Assembly: GCF_003590875.1 (NCBI RefSeq)
Contig: NZ_QYUN01000003.1
Span: 186,001 to 250,000, forward strand
From: Noviherbaspirillum cavernae
Lineage (GTDB): Bacteria > Pseudomonadota > Gammaproteobacteria > Burkholderiales > Burkholderiaceae_D
Reading direction: 5' to 3'
DNA: 64,000 nucleotides
The stretch's first letter is position 1; each line of letters begins with the position of its first letter. Shown in pieces: positions 8,346 to 17,823 of the stretch. The notes beneath the pieces were generated by a model that had not been told where the DNA came from, made no database searches, and saw only the letters and a program-made list of their open reading frames with translations. The translations under genes were made by a program, and so were the position numbers.

Positions 8346-9641
8346 ATGCGCAGAGTTCTACTGAAATCCATGGCCGCCCTGGCCGTCAGCACGGCATTTG
8401 GCGTCGCACCGGCACTGGCTGCCAATCCGGTCGAAGTGAGTCTGTATTACCCGGTCGCCGTCGGCGGACCGGTCACCAAGACCATCGACGGCATGGTTGC
8501 CGAATTCGAGAAGCAGAATCCGGACATCAAGATCAAGGCGGTGTATGCCGGCACCTATCAGGAAAGCATCGTCAAGGCGCTGACCGCTTACAAGAGCGGC
8601 ACCCCGCCGACGATTGCGGTGCTGCTGTCGACCGATCTGTTCACGCTGATCGATGAGAACGCGATCGTGCCGATCGACGGCCTCGCATCGACGCCGGACG
8701 ACAAGAAATGGATCGGCGGCTTCTACAAGAGCTTCATGGAAAACAGCCAGACCGGCGGCAAGACCTGGGGCATTCCGTTCCAGCGCTCCACCATCGTCAT
8801 GTTCTGGAACAAGAACCTGTTCAAGGAAGCCGGATTGAATCCGGACAAGGCGCCCGCCAACTGGGCCGAAACCGTGAGCTACGCGAAGAAGCTGACCAAG
8901 GCCGACGCCAACGGCAACGTCACGCAATGGGGCGTCAAGATTCCGTCAACCGGCTTCACGTACTGGATCTTCCAGGGCATGACCACGCCGAACGACACGA
9001 TCCTGATGAACTCGGCCGGAACGCAAACCTACTTCGACAAGCCCGGCGCGGTCGAGGCCCTGCAGTACTGGGTCGACCTGTCCGCAAAGCACAAGGTCAT
9101 GCCGAGCGGCGTGATCGAATGGGGCACCACGCCGAAGGATTTTCTCGAACAGAAGGCCGCCATGGTCTGGACCACCACCGGCAACCTGACCAATCTGCGC
9201 GCCAATGCCACCTTCCCGTTCGGCGTCGCGATGCTGCCGGCCAACAAGCATCCGGGCAGCCCGACCGGCGGCGGCAACTTCTACGTCTTCAACAAGACCT
9301 CGCCAGAACAGCAGAAGGCGGCCATGAAGTTCATCCGCTGGGCCACCGAACCGCAGCGCGCCGCGCAATGGAGCATCGCCACCGGCTACGTCGCGACCCG
9401 TCCGGACGCATGGGAGACGCCCGAGATGAAGAAGTATCTGCAGGAAGTCCCGGCCGCAGGCGTGGCACGCGATCAGCTGCAGTACAGCGTCGCCGAGCTG
9501 TCGACCCACGACAACCAGCGCGTGACCAAGGCACTCAACGACAACCTGCAGGCTGCGCTGTCCGGCACCAAGACGCCGGAAGCCGCACTCAAGGATGCGC
9601 AGCGCGAAGCGACGCGCATCCTGCGCAGCTGGCAGCGTTGA
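8346..9641 (+). CDS. ugpB: Glycerol-3-phosphate-type periplasmic substrate-binding protein
   Basis: A 431-residue family 1 extracellular solute-binding protein. Residues 1-25 form a signal peptide ending APALA-AN. The mature part has the two-lobe fold with typical UgpB sequence (GIPFQRSTIVMFWNKNLFKEAGL, and WTTTGNLTNLR). It captures the substrate in the periplasm for UgpAE. AGGAG lies upstream of the start. Glycerol 3-phosphate or glycerophosphodiesters are the likely ligands from context; a related phosphorylated polyol is possible. A long intergenic palindrome follows and may protect the ugpB end of the mRNA. Confidence 0.9.
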   Translation: MRRVLLKSMAALAVSTAFGVAPALAANPVEVSLYYPVAVGGPVTKTIDGMVAEFEKQNPDIKIKAVYAGTYQESIVKALTAYKSGTPPTIAVLLSTDLFTLIDENAIVPIDGLASTPDDKKWIGGFYKSFMENSQTGGKTWGIPFQRSTIVMFWNKNLFKEAGLNPDKAPANWAETVSYAKKLTKADANGNVTQWGVKIPSTGFTYWIFQGMTTPNDTILMNSAGTQTYFDKPGAVEALQYWVDLSAKHKVMPSGVIEWGTTPKDFLEQKAAMVWTTTGNLTNLRANATFPFGVAMLPANKHPGSPTGGGNFYVFNKTSPEQQKAAMKFIRWATEPQRAAQWSIATGYVATRPDAWETPEMKKYLQEVPAAGVARDQLQYSVAELSTHDNQRVTKALNDNLQAALSGTKTPEAALKDAQREATRILRSWQR

Positions 9642-9699
9642 TCGCTCGCGGCGGCTTGCGTATCGATCCGGAATCCGGATAACGATCGTTTGTCCAGAG

Positions 9700-9797
9700 T
9701 CTCCCTCCCCTTCAAGGGGAAGGATGGGATGGGGATGGGTTTGAAGTGGTCTGCTTTAACCCATCCCCTCCCTACCTCTCTTCGTGAAAGGGAGGGA
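9700..9797. repeat. Extragenic palindromic repeat between ugpB and ugpA
   Basis: A nested palindrome: an inner pair GGGATGGGGATGGGTT / AACCCATCCCCTCCC encloses a 15-20 base loop and an outer pair CTCCCTCCCCTT / AAGGGAGGGA closes it. Such GC-rich repeats occur in many proteobacterial intergenic gaps. Its place after the binding-protein gene fits a role in higher ugpB than ugpA transcript level (inference). Confidence 0.65.
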
Positions 9798-9932
9798 ACG
9801 TGGCCGATGGTGGCCGATGGTGGCCGCGCATCGTCGCCTGCTGCTTCGCCGGATACTCATTGAACGGCAACGCATCGCATGACAACCGCAACACACGCCA
9901 TGAATATCGCCGCATTGCGGCAAAGGCTTTTG

Positions 9933-10808
9933 ATGAATCGCATTCACTCTCCACTCACACCGTGGCTGCTCCTGCTGCCCGCGATGGTGCTGCTGCTCGG
10001 CTTCACGCACTATCCGGCCGTCGCCACGATCTGGCACAGCTTCTTCTCGACGCCCAAGGGAGCCAATCCCGCGGTCTTCGTCGGCCTGGAAAACTATGCA
10101 TTGATGATCGACGACCCGGTTTTCTGGCGCGTGCTCACCAACAATATCTGGTTTGCGCTCGGCACGATCCCGGTCTCGATCGCACTGGCGATCATGATGG
10201 CGCTCTGGGTCAACGACAGGCTGGCGGGACGCGGCCTGTTGCGCATGGCGTTCTTCACGCCGACCGTGCTGCCGATGATCGCGGTGGCCAACATCTGGCT
10301 GTTCTTCTACACACCGCAATACGGCCTGCTGGAACAGGTGACGCAGGCGCTCGGACTGCCCTCCCACAACTGGCTCGGCAATCCGAACACCGTGCTCGGT
10401 TCGATGATGGTGGTGGCGATCTGGAAGGAAGCCGGCTTCTTCATGATCTTCTACCTGGCGGCGCTGCAGCAGATCTCCCCGACGCTGGCCGAGGCGGCCG
10501 GACTGGAAGGCGCTTCGCGCTGGCAGTACTTCTGGCGCGTGCAGTTCCCGCTGCTGATGCCAACCACCTTGTTCGTGCTGATCAACGCCCTCATCAATTC
10601 CTTCCGGCTGGTCGATCACATCGTCGTGATGACCAAGGGCGGGCCGGACAATGCCAGCTCGCTGCTGCTCTATTACATCTATGAAGTCGGCTTCAGCTTC
10701 TGGGATTCGTCCTACGCCGCCGTGCTGACCGTGGTGCTGTTGCTGGTGCTCGCGCTCGTGGCGCTGGTCAAGTTCCGCATTCTCGACCGAAGGACTCATT
10801 ACCAATGA
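9933..10808 (+). CDS. ugpA: Glycerol-3-phosphate ABC transporter permease UgpA
   Basis: A 291-residue MalF-type permease with six membrane helices. The cytoplasmic EAA loop is seen at LAEAAGLEGASRWQYFWRVQFP, which docks onto UgpC. The start at 9933 has AAAGG at correct spacing and gives the usual UgpA length; an ATG at 9879 would add 18 residues with no ribosome binding site. The end overlaps ugpE by ATGA. It forms the translocation channel with UgpE in the inner membrane. Confidence 0.93.
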   Translation: MNRIHSPLTPWLLLLPAMVLLLGFTHYPAVATIWHSFFSTPKGANPAVFVGLENYALMIDDPVFWRVLTNNIWFALGTIPVSIALAIMMALWVNDRLAGRGLLRMAFFTPTVLPMIAVANIWLFFYTPQYGLLEQVTQALGLPSHNWLGNPNTVLGSMMVVAIWKEAGFFMIFYLAALQQISPTLAEAAGLEGASRWQYFWRVQFPLLMPTTLFVLINALINSFRLVDHIVVMTKGGPDNASSLLLYYIYEVGFSFWDSSYAAVLTVVLLLVLALVALVKFRILDRRTHYQ

Positions 10809-11641
10809 TCAATGCACAAGCCGCCAATCCGTTCGGCGAACAAAGCAAGCTGTTGGAAACCGTCGCCGCCTGGACGCTCGGGCTGCTGTGGGTGTTGCCG
10901 CTGCTGTACGCGATCTGGACCGCGTTCCATCCGGCGGAATTCGCCACGCGCTTTTCGCTGACAGCGCCCCTGAGCCTGCAGAATTTCGTCAACGCATGGC
11001 ATGCCGCGCCCTTCCCCCGCTATTTCCTGAACACCTTCCTGCTCGTGACGATGATTCTCGCCGCGCAGATCGTGCTGTCAACAATGGCGGCCTACGCATT
11101 CGCCCGCTACCAGTTCCGCGGCAGCAACCTGATGTTCATGCTGGTGCTGATGCAATTGATGGTCATGCCCGACATTCTGATCGTCGAAAATTACAACACG
11201 ATGAACTTGCTCTCGCTGCGCGACACGATTCTCGCAATCGGCTTGCCCTATTTCGCCTCGGCCTTCGGCATCTTCCTGCTGCGCCAGACTTTCAAGACGG
11301 TGCCGCGCGAACTGGATGAAGCCGCGACGGTGGAAGGCGCGAGCGCCTTGCAGACCTTGTGGAAGGTGTATGTCCCGCTGGCCAAGCCGATCTACCTGGC
11401 GTTCGGCCTGGTATCGGTCAGCACCCACTGGAACAATTTCCTGTGGCCGCTGATCGTCACCAATTCGGTCGAGTCGCGGCCCCTGACCGTCGGCCTGCAG
11501 GTCTTCTCATCGACCGACCAGGGCGTCGACTGGTCGATCATCACGGCGGCCACCCTGATGACATCGGCTCCGCTGCTGCTGGCCTTCCTGCTGTTCCAGC
11601 GCCAGTTCGTGCAATCGTTCATGCGCGCCGGCATTCGCTAG
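10805..11641 (+). CDS. ugpE: Glycerol-3-phosphate ABC transporter permease UgpE
   Basis: A 278-residue MalG-type permease with six membrane helices. Its EAA loop is LDEAATVEGASALQTLWKVYVPLAKP. It pairs with UgpA, whose stop it overlaps by ATGA. The sequence STHWNNFLWPLIVTNS near the C-terminus is typical of UgpE. A phosphodiesterase-like gene follows after 11 bp with its own GGAGG site, so the operon continues downstream. Confidence 0.94.
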   Translation: MINAQAANPFGEQSKLLETVAAWTLGLLWVLPLLYAIWTAFHPAEFATRFSLTAPLSLQNFVNAWHAAPFPRYFLNTFLLVTMILAAQIVLSTMAAYAFARYQFRGSNLMFMLVLMQLMVMPDILIVENYNTMNLLSLRDTILAIGLPYFASAFGIFLLRQTFKTVPRELDEAATVEGASALQTLWKVYVPLAKPIYLAFGLVSVSTHWNNFLWPLIVTNSVESRPLTVGLQVFSSTDQGVDWSIITAATLMTSAPLLLAFLLFQRQFVQSFMRAGIR

Positions 11642-11652
11642 GAGGAACACGG

Positions 11653-12501
11653 ATGAAACTGATCAGCTGGAATATCCAATGGTCGCGCGGCGTCGACGGC
11701 ATCGTCGATCCGCAGCGCATCATCGACGACGCAAGCAAGCTCGGCGACTTCGACGTGCTGTGCCTGCAGGAGGTCGCCGCCAATTATCCGTCGCTGGCCG
11801 GCAGCAAGGGCGAAAACCAGTTCGCGATGTTCGCCGAACTGCTTCCCGGCTTCACGCCGGTGCCTGCTGCCGCGGTGGACGTTGCGGCCCCGGATGGCTC
11901 GCGCCGCTGCTTCGGCAACATGCTGCTGTCGCGCTACCCCGTGCTGCGCGTGCTGCGGCATCAATTGCCGTGGCCGCTCGATGCCGGCGTCATCAGCATG
12001 CCGCGTATCCTGATCGAGGCGACGCTGGACACGCCGCTCGGCGCAATCCGCGTCATGAATACCCATCTGGAGTACTACTCCGCGTCGCAACGGCAGCAGC
12101 AGGTCGAAGCGATCCGCACGCTCCACGCGCAAGCCTGCCTGCGCGCAACCGGCAGCCGCGTGCGCGACACGAGCGGATCGCCCTATCACGCATTTGCCGA
12201 CTCCACCCGCACGATCGTGACCGGCGATTTCAATTTCCGCCCCGAGGACCCGCTTCACGCGCGCCTGCAGCAGGATTTCGACAACGGCATCCCGCGTCTG
12301 CGCGATACCTGGCAATACCTGCACGGCAATGAACCCCATCCGCACAACGTCGGCATCTACGACCGCGAGCAATGGCCGGAAGCCTTCACCTGCGACTTCA
12401 TCTTCGCGAGCGAGGACCTGCTGCCGCGGGTGCGCAATTTCAAGGTCGATGGCGCAACGCGCTCATCCGATCATCAACCGCAACTGCTGGAGCTTGCATG
12501 A
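11653..12501 (+). CDS. Endonuclease/exonuclease/phosphatase-family hydrolase
   Basis: A 282-residue metal-dependent phosphodiesterase of the EEP superfamily. All catalytic blocks are present: WNIQWSRG (Asn), LCLQEV (Glu), MNTHLEYY (His), VTGDFNF (Asp and Asn) and SSDHQPQ (Asp-His). There is no signal peptide, so it acts in the cytoplasm. The family covers DNases, sphingomyelinases and phosphoinositide phosphatases; lying inside a ugp operon it may cleave imported glycerophosphodiesters, taking the place of UgpQ (inference). The start has AGGAGG and it overlaps the HAD gene by ATGA. Confidence 0.85.
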   Translation: MKLISWNIQWSRGVDGIVDPQRIIDDASKLGDFDVLCLQEVAANYPSLAGSKGENQFAMFAELLPGFTPVPAAAVDVAAPDGSRRCFGNMLLSRYPVLRVLRHQLPWPLDAGVISMPRILIEATLDTPLGAIRVMNTHLEYYSASQRQQQVEAIRTLHAQACLRATGSRVRDTSGSPYHAFADSTRTIVTGDFNFRPEDPLHARLQQDFDNGIPRLRDTWQYLHGNEPHPHNVGIYDREQWPEAFTCDFIFASEDLLPRVRNFKVDGATRSSDHQPQLLELA

Positions 12502-13301
12502 AACCCGTCAACCAGTTGCCGGCAGCACAGGTGACCACCGTCTTCACGGACATCGACGACACGCTGACCACCGAAGGCAAGCTTGGCGCACAGGCATACG
12601 CGGCGCTGCAGGCATTGCAGGACGCAGGACTGCGCGTCATCCCCGTCACCGGACGCCCGGCCGGATGGTGCGACCATATCGCGCGCATGTGGCCGGTGGA
12701 CGGCATCATTGGAGAAAACGGTGCGCTGTACATGTGGCATGACCATGCATCGGGCAAGCTGCGCACGCGCCACTTGCTCGATGCGCCGGAGCGGGCCGGC
12801 AACGCGGCGCGCCTGGCGCAGGTCCGCGAACAGGTTCTGCGCGAGGTGCCGGGCTGCGCAGTCGCCTCCGACCAGTTCTGCCGCCAGTACGATCTCGCCA
12901 TCGATTTCTGCGAAGACGTACCGGCGCTGGAGCGGGACGATGTTGATCGCATCGTCCGGATCATGGAACAGGCCGGGATGACTGCGAAGATCAGCTCGAT
13001 CCATGTCAACGGCTGGTTTGGCGACTACGACAAACTGAGCATGGCGCGACTCATGATGCGCGAGCGCTACGGCATCGATCTGGGCGACGAGGAGCAGCGC
13101 GCACGCTGCGTGTTTGCCGGCGACTCGCCGAACGACGCGCCGATGTTCGCCTACTTCCCCCTGTCGGTCGGCGTGGCGAACGTACTGGCATTTTCCGATC
13201 GACTGCCGCATCCGCCGCATTACATCACGCACGATGCCTGCGGTGCCGGGTTCGCGGAACTGGCGCAGCATCTCCTGTCGGACCATGGTCACGCTTCTTA
13301 A
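12498..13301 (+). CDS. HAD-IIB family phosphatase
   Basis: A 267-residue Cof-type HAD hydrolase related to mannosyl-3-phosphoglycerate and sucrose-phosphate phosphatases. Motif I is FTDIDDTLT (nucleophile Asp), motif II is VTGRP, and motif IV is AGDSPNDAPMF. A C2B cap lies between. It would dephosphorylate a small sugar- or glycerol-phosphate in the cytoplasm. ATGA couples it to the EEP hydrolase, and its 3' end overlaps the Na/Pi gene by 17 bp, so the three are translated together. The substrate cannot be told from sequence. Confidence 0.85.
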   Translation: MKPVNQLPAAQVTTVFTDIDDTLTTEGKLGAQAYAALQALQDAGLRVIPVTGRPAGWCDHIARMWPVDGIIGENGALYMWHDHASGKLRTRHLLDAPERAGNAARLAQVREQVLREVPGCAVASDQFCRQYDLAIDFCEDVPALERDDVDRIVRIMEQAGMTAKISSIHVNGWFGDYDKLSMARLMMRERYGIDLGDEEQRARCVFAGDSPNDAPMFAYFPLSVGVANVLAFSDRLPHPPHYITHDACGAGFAELAQHLLSDHGHAS

Positions 13302-14988
13302 TCTGCTCTCGGCGCTGGCCCTGCTGGTGTGGGGCACGCATATCGTGCGCACCGACATCCTGCGCGTGTACGGCGCGCAACTGCGGCGCATCCTGAGCAC
13401 GAGCATTACGCGGCGCGGCTATGCCTTTCTGGCCGGCGTTGGCGTCACCAGCCTGGTACAGAGCAGCAATGCCACCGCCGTCATCGTGTGCTCCTTCGTC
13501 GCGCAAGGCCTGGTCGGGCTGGCACCGGCGCTGGCGATCATGCTGGGTGCCGATGTCGGCACGGCGCTGATGACCGGCGTTCTCAGCTTCGACTTGTCGT
13601 GGATATCGCCCTTGCTGATCTTCTGCGGCGTGATGGTCTACCTCTCGCGCCGGCATACCAGCATCGGCCGTCTCGGGCGTGCCGCGATCGGCCTCGGATT
13701 GATCCTTCTCGCGCTGGAACTGATTGCCGCGGCGACGCGTCCGATGACGCAGGCCGCCGGCCTCAAGGTACTGTTTTCCTCGCTGACCGGCGACGTCATG
13801 CTGGACGCTGTGGTCGGCGCGGTATTCGCCATGCTGACCTACTCCAGCCTGGCTGCGGTGCTGCTGGCGGCGACGCTGGCCACATCCGGCGTCATTTCGC
13901 TGAAGGTGGCGCTGTGCATGGTGATCGGCGCGAACCTCGGCAGCGGCATCCTGGCATTGATCAGCGCAAGCCGGCAGAATGCCGCCGGCCGCCGCGTCGC
14001 GCTCGGCAGCATGCTGTTCCGCCTCGCCGGCGCGGCCGTCGCGCTGCCACTGATTCAGTATGCGGAAATCTGGATCGGCTACCTCAGCAGCGATGTGCGC
14101 GTCGGCGTCGTCGCTTTCCACGTGATCTACAACACGGTGCGCTGCAGCCTGCTGCTGGCGCTGGTCGGACCGATGTCCAGATTGTGCATGCAACTTCTGC
14201 CGGCATCGCCCAGGGACAGCGACGTGATTCAAGCCCGCTATCTGGACCCGGCCGCCGTTGGCACGCCGTCGCTGGCGCTTGCCAACGCCGCGCGTGAAGT
14301 CCTGCGCATCGGCGACATCATCGAGAACATGCTGGCCAGCCTGATGCTCGTCATCCGCGACAATGATCTGCTTCAGGCCAACAATGTGCGCAAGCTCGAT
14401 GACGATGTCGACCGGCTCTATACGGAAGTCAAAATGTTTCTCGCCCGCGTATCGCGCGAAGAAATGAATGCCGAAGAAGTGCGGCGCTGGACCGAGATCA
14501 TCACGCTGACGATCAACCTCGAGCAGGCAGGCGACATCATCGAGCGCATCGTCACCGACGTCGAAAGCAAGAAGATCGCGCCGCAACGAACGTTCTCCAG
14601 CGCCGGCATGACCGAAGTGAGCGAGTTGCATGCGCGCCTGCTGGCAAGCCTTCGCCTCGGCCTGTCGGTCTTCCTGAACGGCGACCTGAAAAATGCCCAG
14701 CGCCTGATATCCGAAAAAGAAGCATTCCGCGATCTGGAACGCACCTACGCCAAGACCCACCTGATCAGACTCGCCGGCGAAACGCAGCAAAGCATCGAAA
14801 CCAGCTCACTGCACCTGGACCTGATCAGCGACATGAAGCGCCTGCATTCCCTGTTCTGCTCGACCGCCTACTCCGTACTGGACGCGGCGGGCATGCTGCA
14901 CAAGAGCAGAATCAATACCGAGCAGGAAGCGGTCGTGCTGGTTGCGAATAGTGTCAGCGATGCGGCAGCAGGGGCTTTCCCGCCCTAA
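13285..14988 (+). CDS. Na/Pi cotransporter family protein with PhoU domain
   Basis: A 567-residue protein with two Na/Pi-cotransporter II repeats (residues about 5-300), each carrying the QSSNATAVI/SSLAAVLLAATLA-type motif, then a cytoplasmic PhoU-like helical domain (about 345-555). Homologues such as E. coli YjbB export phosphate when it is in excess. At the end of a glycerol-phosphate operon that releases phosphate via a phosphodiesterase and a phosphatase, export of surplus phosphate is a natural role (inference). The start ATG lies within the end of the HAD gene; an in-frame upstream extension is antisense-free but unsupported by a binding site. Confidence 0.9.
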   Translation: MVTLLNLLSALALLVWGTHIVRTDILRVYGAQLRRILSTSITRRGYAFLAGVGVTSLVQSSNATAVIVCSFVAQGLVGLAPALAIMLGADVGTALMTGVLSFDLSWISPLLIFCGVMVYLSRRHTSIGRLGRAAIGLGLILLALELIAAATRPMTQAAGLKVLFSSLTGDVMLDAVVGAVFAMLTYSSLAAVLLAATLATSGVISLKVALCMVIGANLGSGILALISASRQNAAGRRVALGSMLFRLAGAAVALPLIQYAEIWIGYLSSDVRVGVVAFHVIYNTVRCSLLLALVGPMSRLCMQLLPASPRDSDVIQARYLDPAAVGTPSLALANAAREVLRIGDIIENMLASLMLVIRDNDLLQANNVRKLDDDVDRLYTEVKMFLARVSREEMNAEEVRRWTEIITLTINLEQAGDIIERIVTDVESKKIAPQRTFSSAGMTEVSELHARLLASLRLGLSVFLNGDLKNAQRLISEKEAFRDLERTYAKTHLIRLAGETQQSIETSSLHLDLISDMKRLHSLFCSTAYSVLDAAGMLHKSRINTEQEAVVLVANSVSDAAAGAFPP

Positions 14989-15377
14989 GTACCGACCGGC
15001 GTGCAAAGTTCGACAAGCGTTCCATCCGGACAACGCACATAGGAGACAACCTGACCCCATGGCTTGGCTGTCGGTGACGACAGTTCCGTTGCACCGGCGG
15101 AGAGCGCTTTCTCATGCGCTTTTTCGACTTCGGGTGTGACGAACGCCACCTCCATTCCGAGCGGTTGCGGCGATTCGTGCGCGGCCACATGACCGGACGG
15201 GAAGTTCATTTCTCCAAGCTGGTGCACTGCAAAGGCGAGCGTGGTTTCGCCGGTTTCCAGCTCGCCGTACGTTCCGGATTCATGAAGGAAGCGGCAGGAG
15301 AAGCCAAACGCGCGCTCGAAAAATGCGAGAGATGCCGCGACATCGGGGACGTAAATGATGGTGTAGCCGAATTTCAT
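14985..15377 (-). CDS. VOC-family (glyoxalase/bleomycin resistance-like) protein
   Basis: A 130-residue single VOC module beginning MKFGYTIIYVPDVAASLAFFERAFGF and ending PDGTLVELCTPVGT. Two beta-alpha-beta-beta-beta units are visible, with the C-terminal metal-ligand Glu position in LVELC. The reaction is unknown; the family includes lyases, dioxygenases and binding proteins. The start at 15377 has AAGGAG about ten bases upstream. It converges on the Na/Pi transporter gene and overlaps its end by 4 bp. Confidence 0.85.
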   Translation of the reverse strand: MKFGYTIIYVPDVAASLAFFERAFGFSCRFLHESGTYGELETGETTLAFAVHQLGEMNFPSGHVAAHESPQPLGMEVAFVTPEVEKAHEKALSAGATELSSPTAKPWGQVVSYVRCPDGTLVELCTPVGT

Positions 15378-15413
15378 TTGCACGGAACTCCTTTGAATGA
15401 AGCGTAACGCCGG

Positions 15414-15449
15414 ATTCAAGCCGAGCCGCAAAGCGGGCTCGGCTTGAAT
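15414..15449 (-). terminator. 14-bp stem-loop between fcl and the VOC gene
   Basis: ATTCAAGCCGAGCC and GGCTCGGCTTGAAT pair perfectly around an 8-base loop. It lies 120 bp past the fcl stop on the same strand, but there is no T run, so termination is likely rather than shown. Confidence 0.45.
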
Positions 15450-15570
15450 GGCTGGATGAATTTCCTCCGCCTTTCCACGTCAAGGCGGGCATGCTGTTCA
15501 ACATCGGGCAGCTCGGCAGGGCCGGCAGTGCATGTCTGTCCCGCACCGATGCAATCAATGAGACGCGGTG

Positions 15571-16545
15571 TCAGTCTCGCACCCTGCCCTCGTTGTCGAG
15601 AAACCAGCGGTACGTGTCGCGCAAGCCGTCGTCCAGTCCGATCGAGGCCTGCCAGCCGAGCGATTTCAGACGCGACACATCCATCAATTTGCGCGCCGTG
15701 CCGTCGGGCTTGCTGCTGTCGAATGTCAGGCGTCCTGTGAATCCCGTGGTACGCGCGATGCTTTCTGCCAGTTCGCGGATCGTGCAGTCGATGCCTGTGC
15801 CGACGTTGATATGGGACAGCATTGGCCGCGTGCTGGCGGCATAGGTGGCATGATCGAGTTCCATCACGTGCACGCTGGCTGCGGCCATGTCATTGACGTG
15901 CAGGAATTCGCGCATGGGCGTGCCGCTGCCCCAGATCACGACCTCTGGCGCGCCCTGCTCGACGGCTTCGTGAAAGCGGCGCAGCAAGGCGGGGATGACA
16001 TGGCTGTTCTCCGGATGGAAGTTGTCACCCTGCCCGTACAGGTTGGTCGGCATGACGCTGCGATAATCGCGCCCGTACTGCCGGTTGTAGCTTTCGCACA
16101 GCTTGATGCCGGCGATCTTGGCGATGGCATACGGCTCGTTGGTGGCTTCCAGCGTGCCGGTAAGCAGGGCCTCCTCGACCATCGGCTGCGCCGCGTATTT
16201 GGGATAGATGCAGGACGAGCCGAGAAACATCAGTTTCTGCACGCCGGAGACGTGCGCCGAATGCATCACATTGGCTTCGATCATCAGATTGGCGTGGATG
16301 AATTCCGCCGGATAGGTATTGTTGGCGTGAATGCCGCCCACCTTCGCAGCCGCGAGATACACCTGGTCGATCACCCGGCTCTCGAAGAACGCCTCGACTT
16401 CCGCCTGGCGCGTCAGATCGAGCTCGCCGCGACTGGCGGTTACGATGTTCCGGTACCCGAGATTCTTCAGGCGCCGGACGATGGCCGAACCCACCATGCC
16501 ACGGTCGCCGGCCACGAAGATGCTTGCATCAAGTTCACGAATCAC
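15571..16545 (-). CDS. fcl: GDP-L-fucose synthase
   Basis: A 324-residue short-chain reductase/epimerase that converts GDP-4-keto-6-deoxymannose to GDP-L-fucose for polysaccharide synthesis. The NADP motif is [12 protein letters not shown], followed by the family's SSCIYPK and the catalytic EPYAIAK (Tyr-x-x-x-Lys). The best start is a GTG at 16545 (VIRELDAS) with GGAG about ten bases upstream; no ATG gives the correct N-terminus. Gmd, its usual partner, is not in the window, although a mannose-1-phosphate guanylyltransferase is at the far end. A terminator separates it from denD. Confidence 0.93.
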   Translation of the reverse strand: MIRELDASIFVAGDRGMVGSAIVRRLKNLGYRNIVTASRGELDLTRQAEVEAFFESRVIDQVYLAAAKVGGIHANNTYPAEFIHANLMIEANVMHSAHVSGVQKLMFLGSSCIYPKYAAQPMVEEALLTGTLEATNEPYAIAKIAGIKLCESYNRQYGRDYRSVMPTNLYGQGDNFHPENSHVIPALLRRFHEAVEQGAPEVVIWGSGTPMREFLHVNDMAAASVHVMELDHATYAASTRPMLSHINVGTGIDCTIRELAESIARTTGFTGRLTFDSSKPDGTARKLMDVSRLKSLGWQASIGLDDGLRDTYRWFLDNEGRVRD

Positions 16546-16671
16546 GGTGATTGTTCTCCACAGAGTCTGCTGGCACGCAGGAATGTCAAGGGAAGTTAAT
16601 CCTATGCCAACTTTCGCACAAGCATGTGGACTTTCCTCAAATACAGGCGCATCGCGTTTCCCGCTCCGAAC

Positions 16672-16702
16672 AAAAAACGGGAACCTGTGCGCTCCCGTTT
16701 TT
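16672..16702 (-). terminator. Terminator after denD
   Basis: AAAAACGGGA and TCCCGTTTTT form a 10-bp stem with a 10-base loop and U-tracts on both strands. It is 30 bp past the denD stop and separates denD from fcl. Confidence 0.85.
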
Positions 16703-16732
16703 CTCCTGAAACAGCTATCCGCGTATGCAGTA

Positions 16733-17713
16733 TCACACCACGCGTATCGACTCGTCCTCGATGTAACCGCGCACGATGTCGTCGAAGCTGGCATCGCGCT
16801 GGAAGCCCAGCGCGTCGCCGCGCACGGTGGCGAAGTTGCCGGGCCAGGTATTGACGATGCGGATGATGGCCGGATCCGGCTGCCAGCGGATGCGCTTGAC
16901 GACTTCCGCGCCGACGACGCGTTCCAGCGCGGCCACCATCTCGCTGACCGTGGTGGCAAGACCCGGCAGACTCAGCGCGCGACTGCTGCCGAACAGACTG
17001 CCGTCGATGTCGTGACCATGAATCAGGCTCTCGATCGCGTGGCGCGGCGACAGCAGCCACATCGGGGTTTCTGGAGCGACCGGGCAGATCGCTTCGGCAC
17101 CGTTGAGCGGTTCGCGGATGATGCCACTGGCGAAGCTGGACGCGGCCTTGTTCGGCGCGCCGGGACGCACGCACACCGTCGGCATGCGCAGCGCACGGCC
17201 GTCGATGAAGCCCTTGCGGCTGTAATCGTTGACCAGCAGTTCGCCCATCACCTTTTGCGCACCGTAGGAACTCTGCGGCGTCAGCACTTGCGCATCCGGC
17301 ACGACGGCCGGCAGGTCGCCGCCGAACACCGCGACCGAACTGGTGAAGACAACGCGCGGGCAATTGCCGTTCTTGCGCGCCCGTTCGAGAATCAGGCGCG
17401 TCGCATCGAAGTTGATGCGCATGCCGAGTTCGAAGTCCGCCTCGGCCTGGCCGCTGACGATGGCCGCCAGATGAAAGATGGATTGCGTCTGCGGCGTCAG
17501 CACGCTGTCGATCACCTTTTCATCGGCGATGTCGCCAGTCACGATCTGAATGCGCGGATCGTCGAAGCCCCTGGCCGGCACGACATCGAGCAATGTGATG
17601 CGCGTGATCGGTGTCTGTTCGCCCTGCGCGTTGGTCAATGTGCCGCGCTTGAGCAGTTCCCGCGCCAATCGCGCACCCAGCAATCCCGCGCCGCCTGTGA
17701 TCAGTACCTGCAT
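16733..17713 (-). CDS. denD: D-erythronate dehydrogenase (DenD)
   Basis: A 326-residue NAD-dependent epimerase/dehydratase-fold enzyme. The cofactor motif is [12 protein letters not shown] and the catalytic pair is SSYGAQK. It matches the DenD family, which oxidises D-erythronate to 2-oxo-tetronate at the start of the acid-sugar pathway completed by OtnI, OtnK and OtnC, all encoded divergently just upstream. The start ATG at 17713 has AAAGGGA in front; the frame upstream has no binding site. The shared intergenic region holds a dyad at 17824-17840 that probably controls both directions. Confidence 0.92.
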   Translation of the reverse strand: MQVLITGGAGLLGARLARELLKRGTLTNAQGEQTPITRITLLDVVPARGFDDPRIQIVTGDIADEKVIDSVLTPQTQSIFHLAAIVSGQAEADFELGMRINFDATRLILERARKNGNCPRVVFTSSVAVFGGDLPAVVPDAQVLTPQSSYGAQKVMGELLVNDYSRKGFIDGRALRMPTVCVRPGAPNKAASSFASGIIREPLNGAEAICPVAPETPMWLLSPRHAIESLIHGHDIDGSLFGSSRALSLPGLATTVSEMVAALERVVGAEVVKRIRWQPDPAIIRIVNTWPGNFATVRGDALGFQRDASFDDIVRGYIEDESIRVV

Positions 17714-17823
17714 GATTCCCTTTCCAATTTTCAAGATGCGTCGTGCCTGTCGTATCCGCAGGCACGCCAATGAACCCGCTCCGACCGCCCTAGCGCGGCC
17801 AGTTGTGGTCCGCCGATTCAAGT

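Noticed and set aside
13225..14790. A 521-codon open frame on the minus strand opposite the Na/Pi transporter
   Set aside because: Rich in H, R, Q and G with no domain; it mirrors the codon bias of the real plus-strand gene.
16546..16959. N-terminal extension of the GDP-fucose synthase frame
   Set aside because: It runs through the terminator and into denD antisense; the GTG at 16545 gives the family length.
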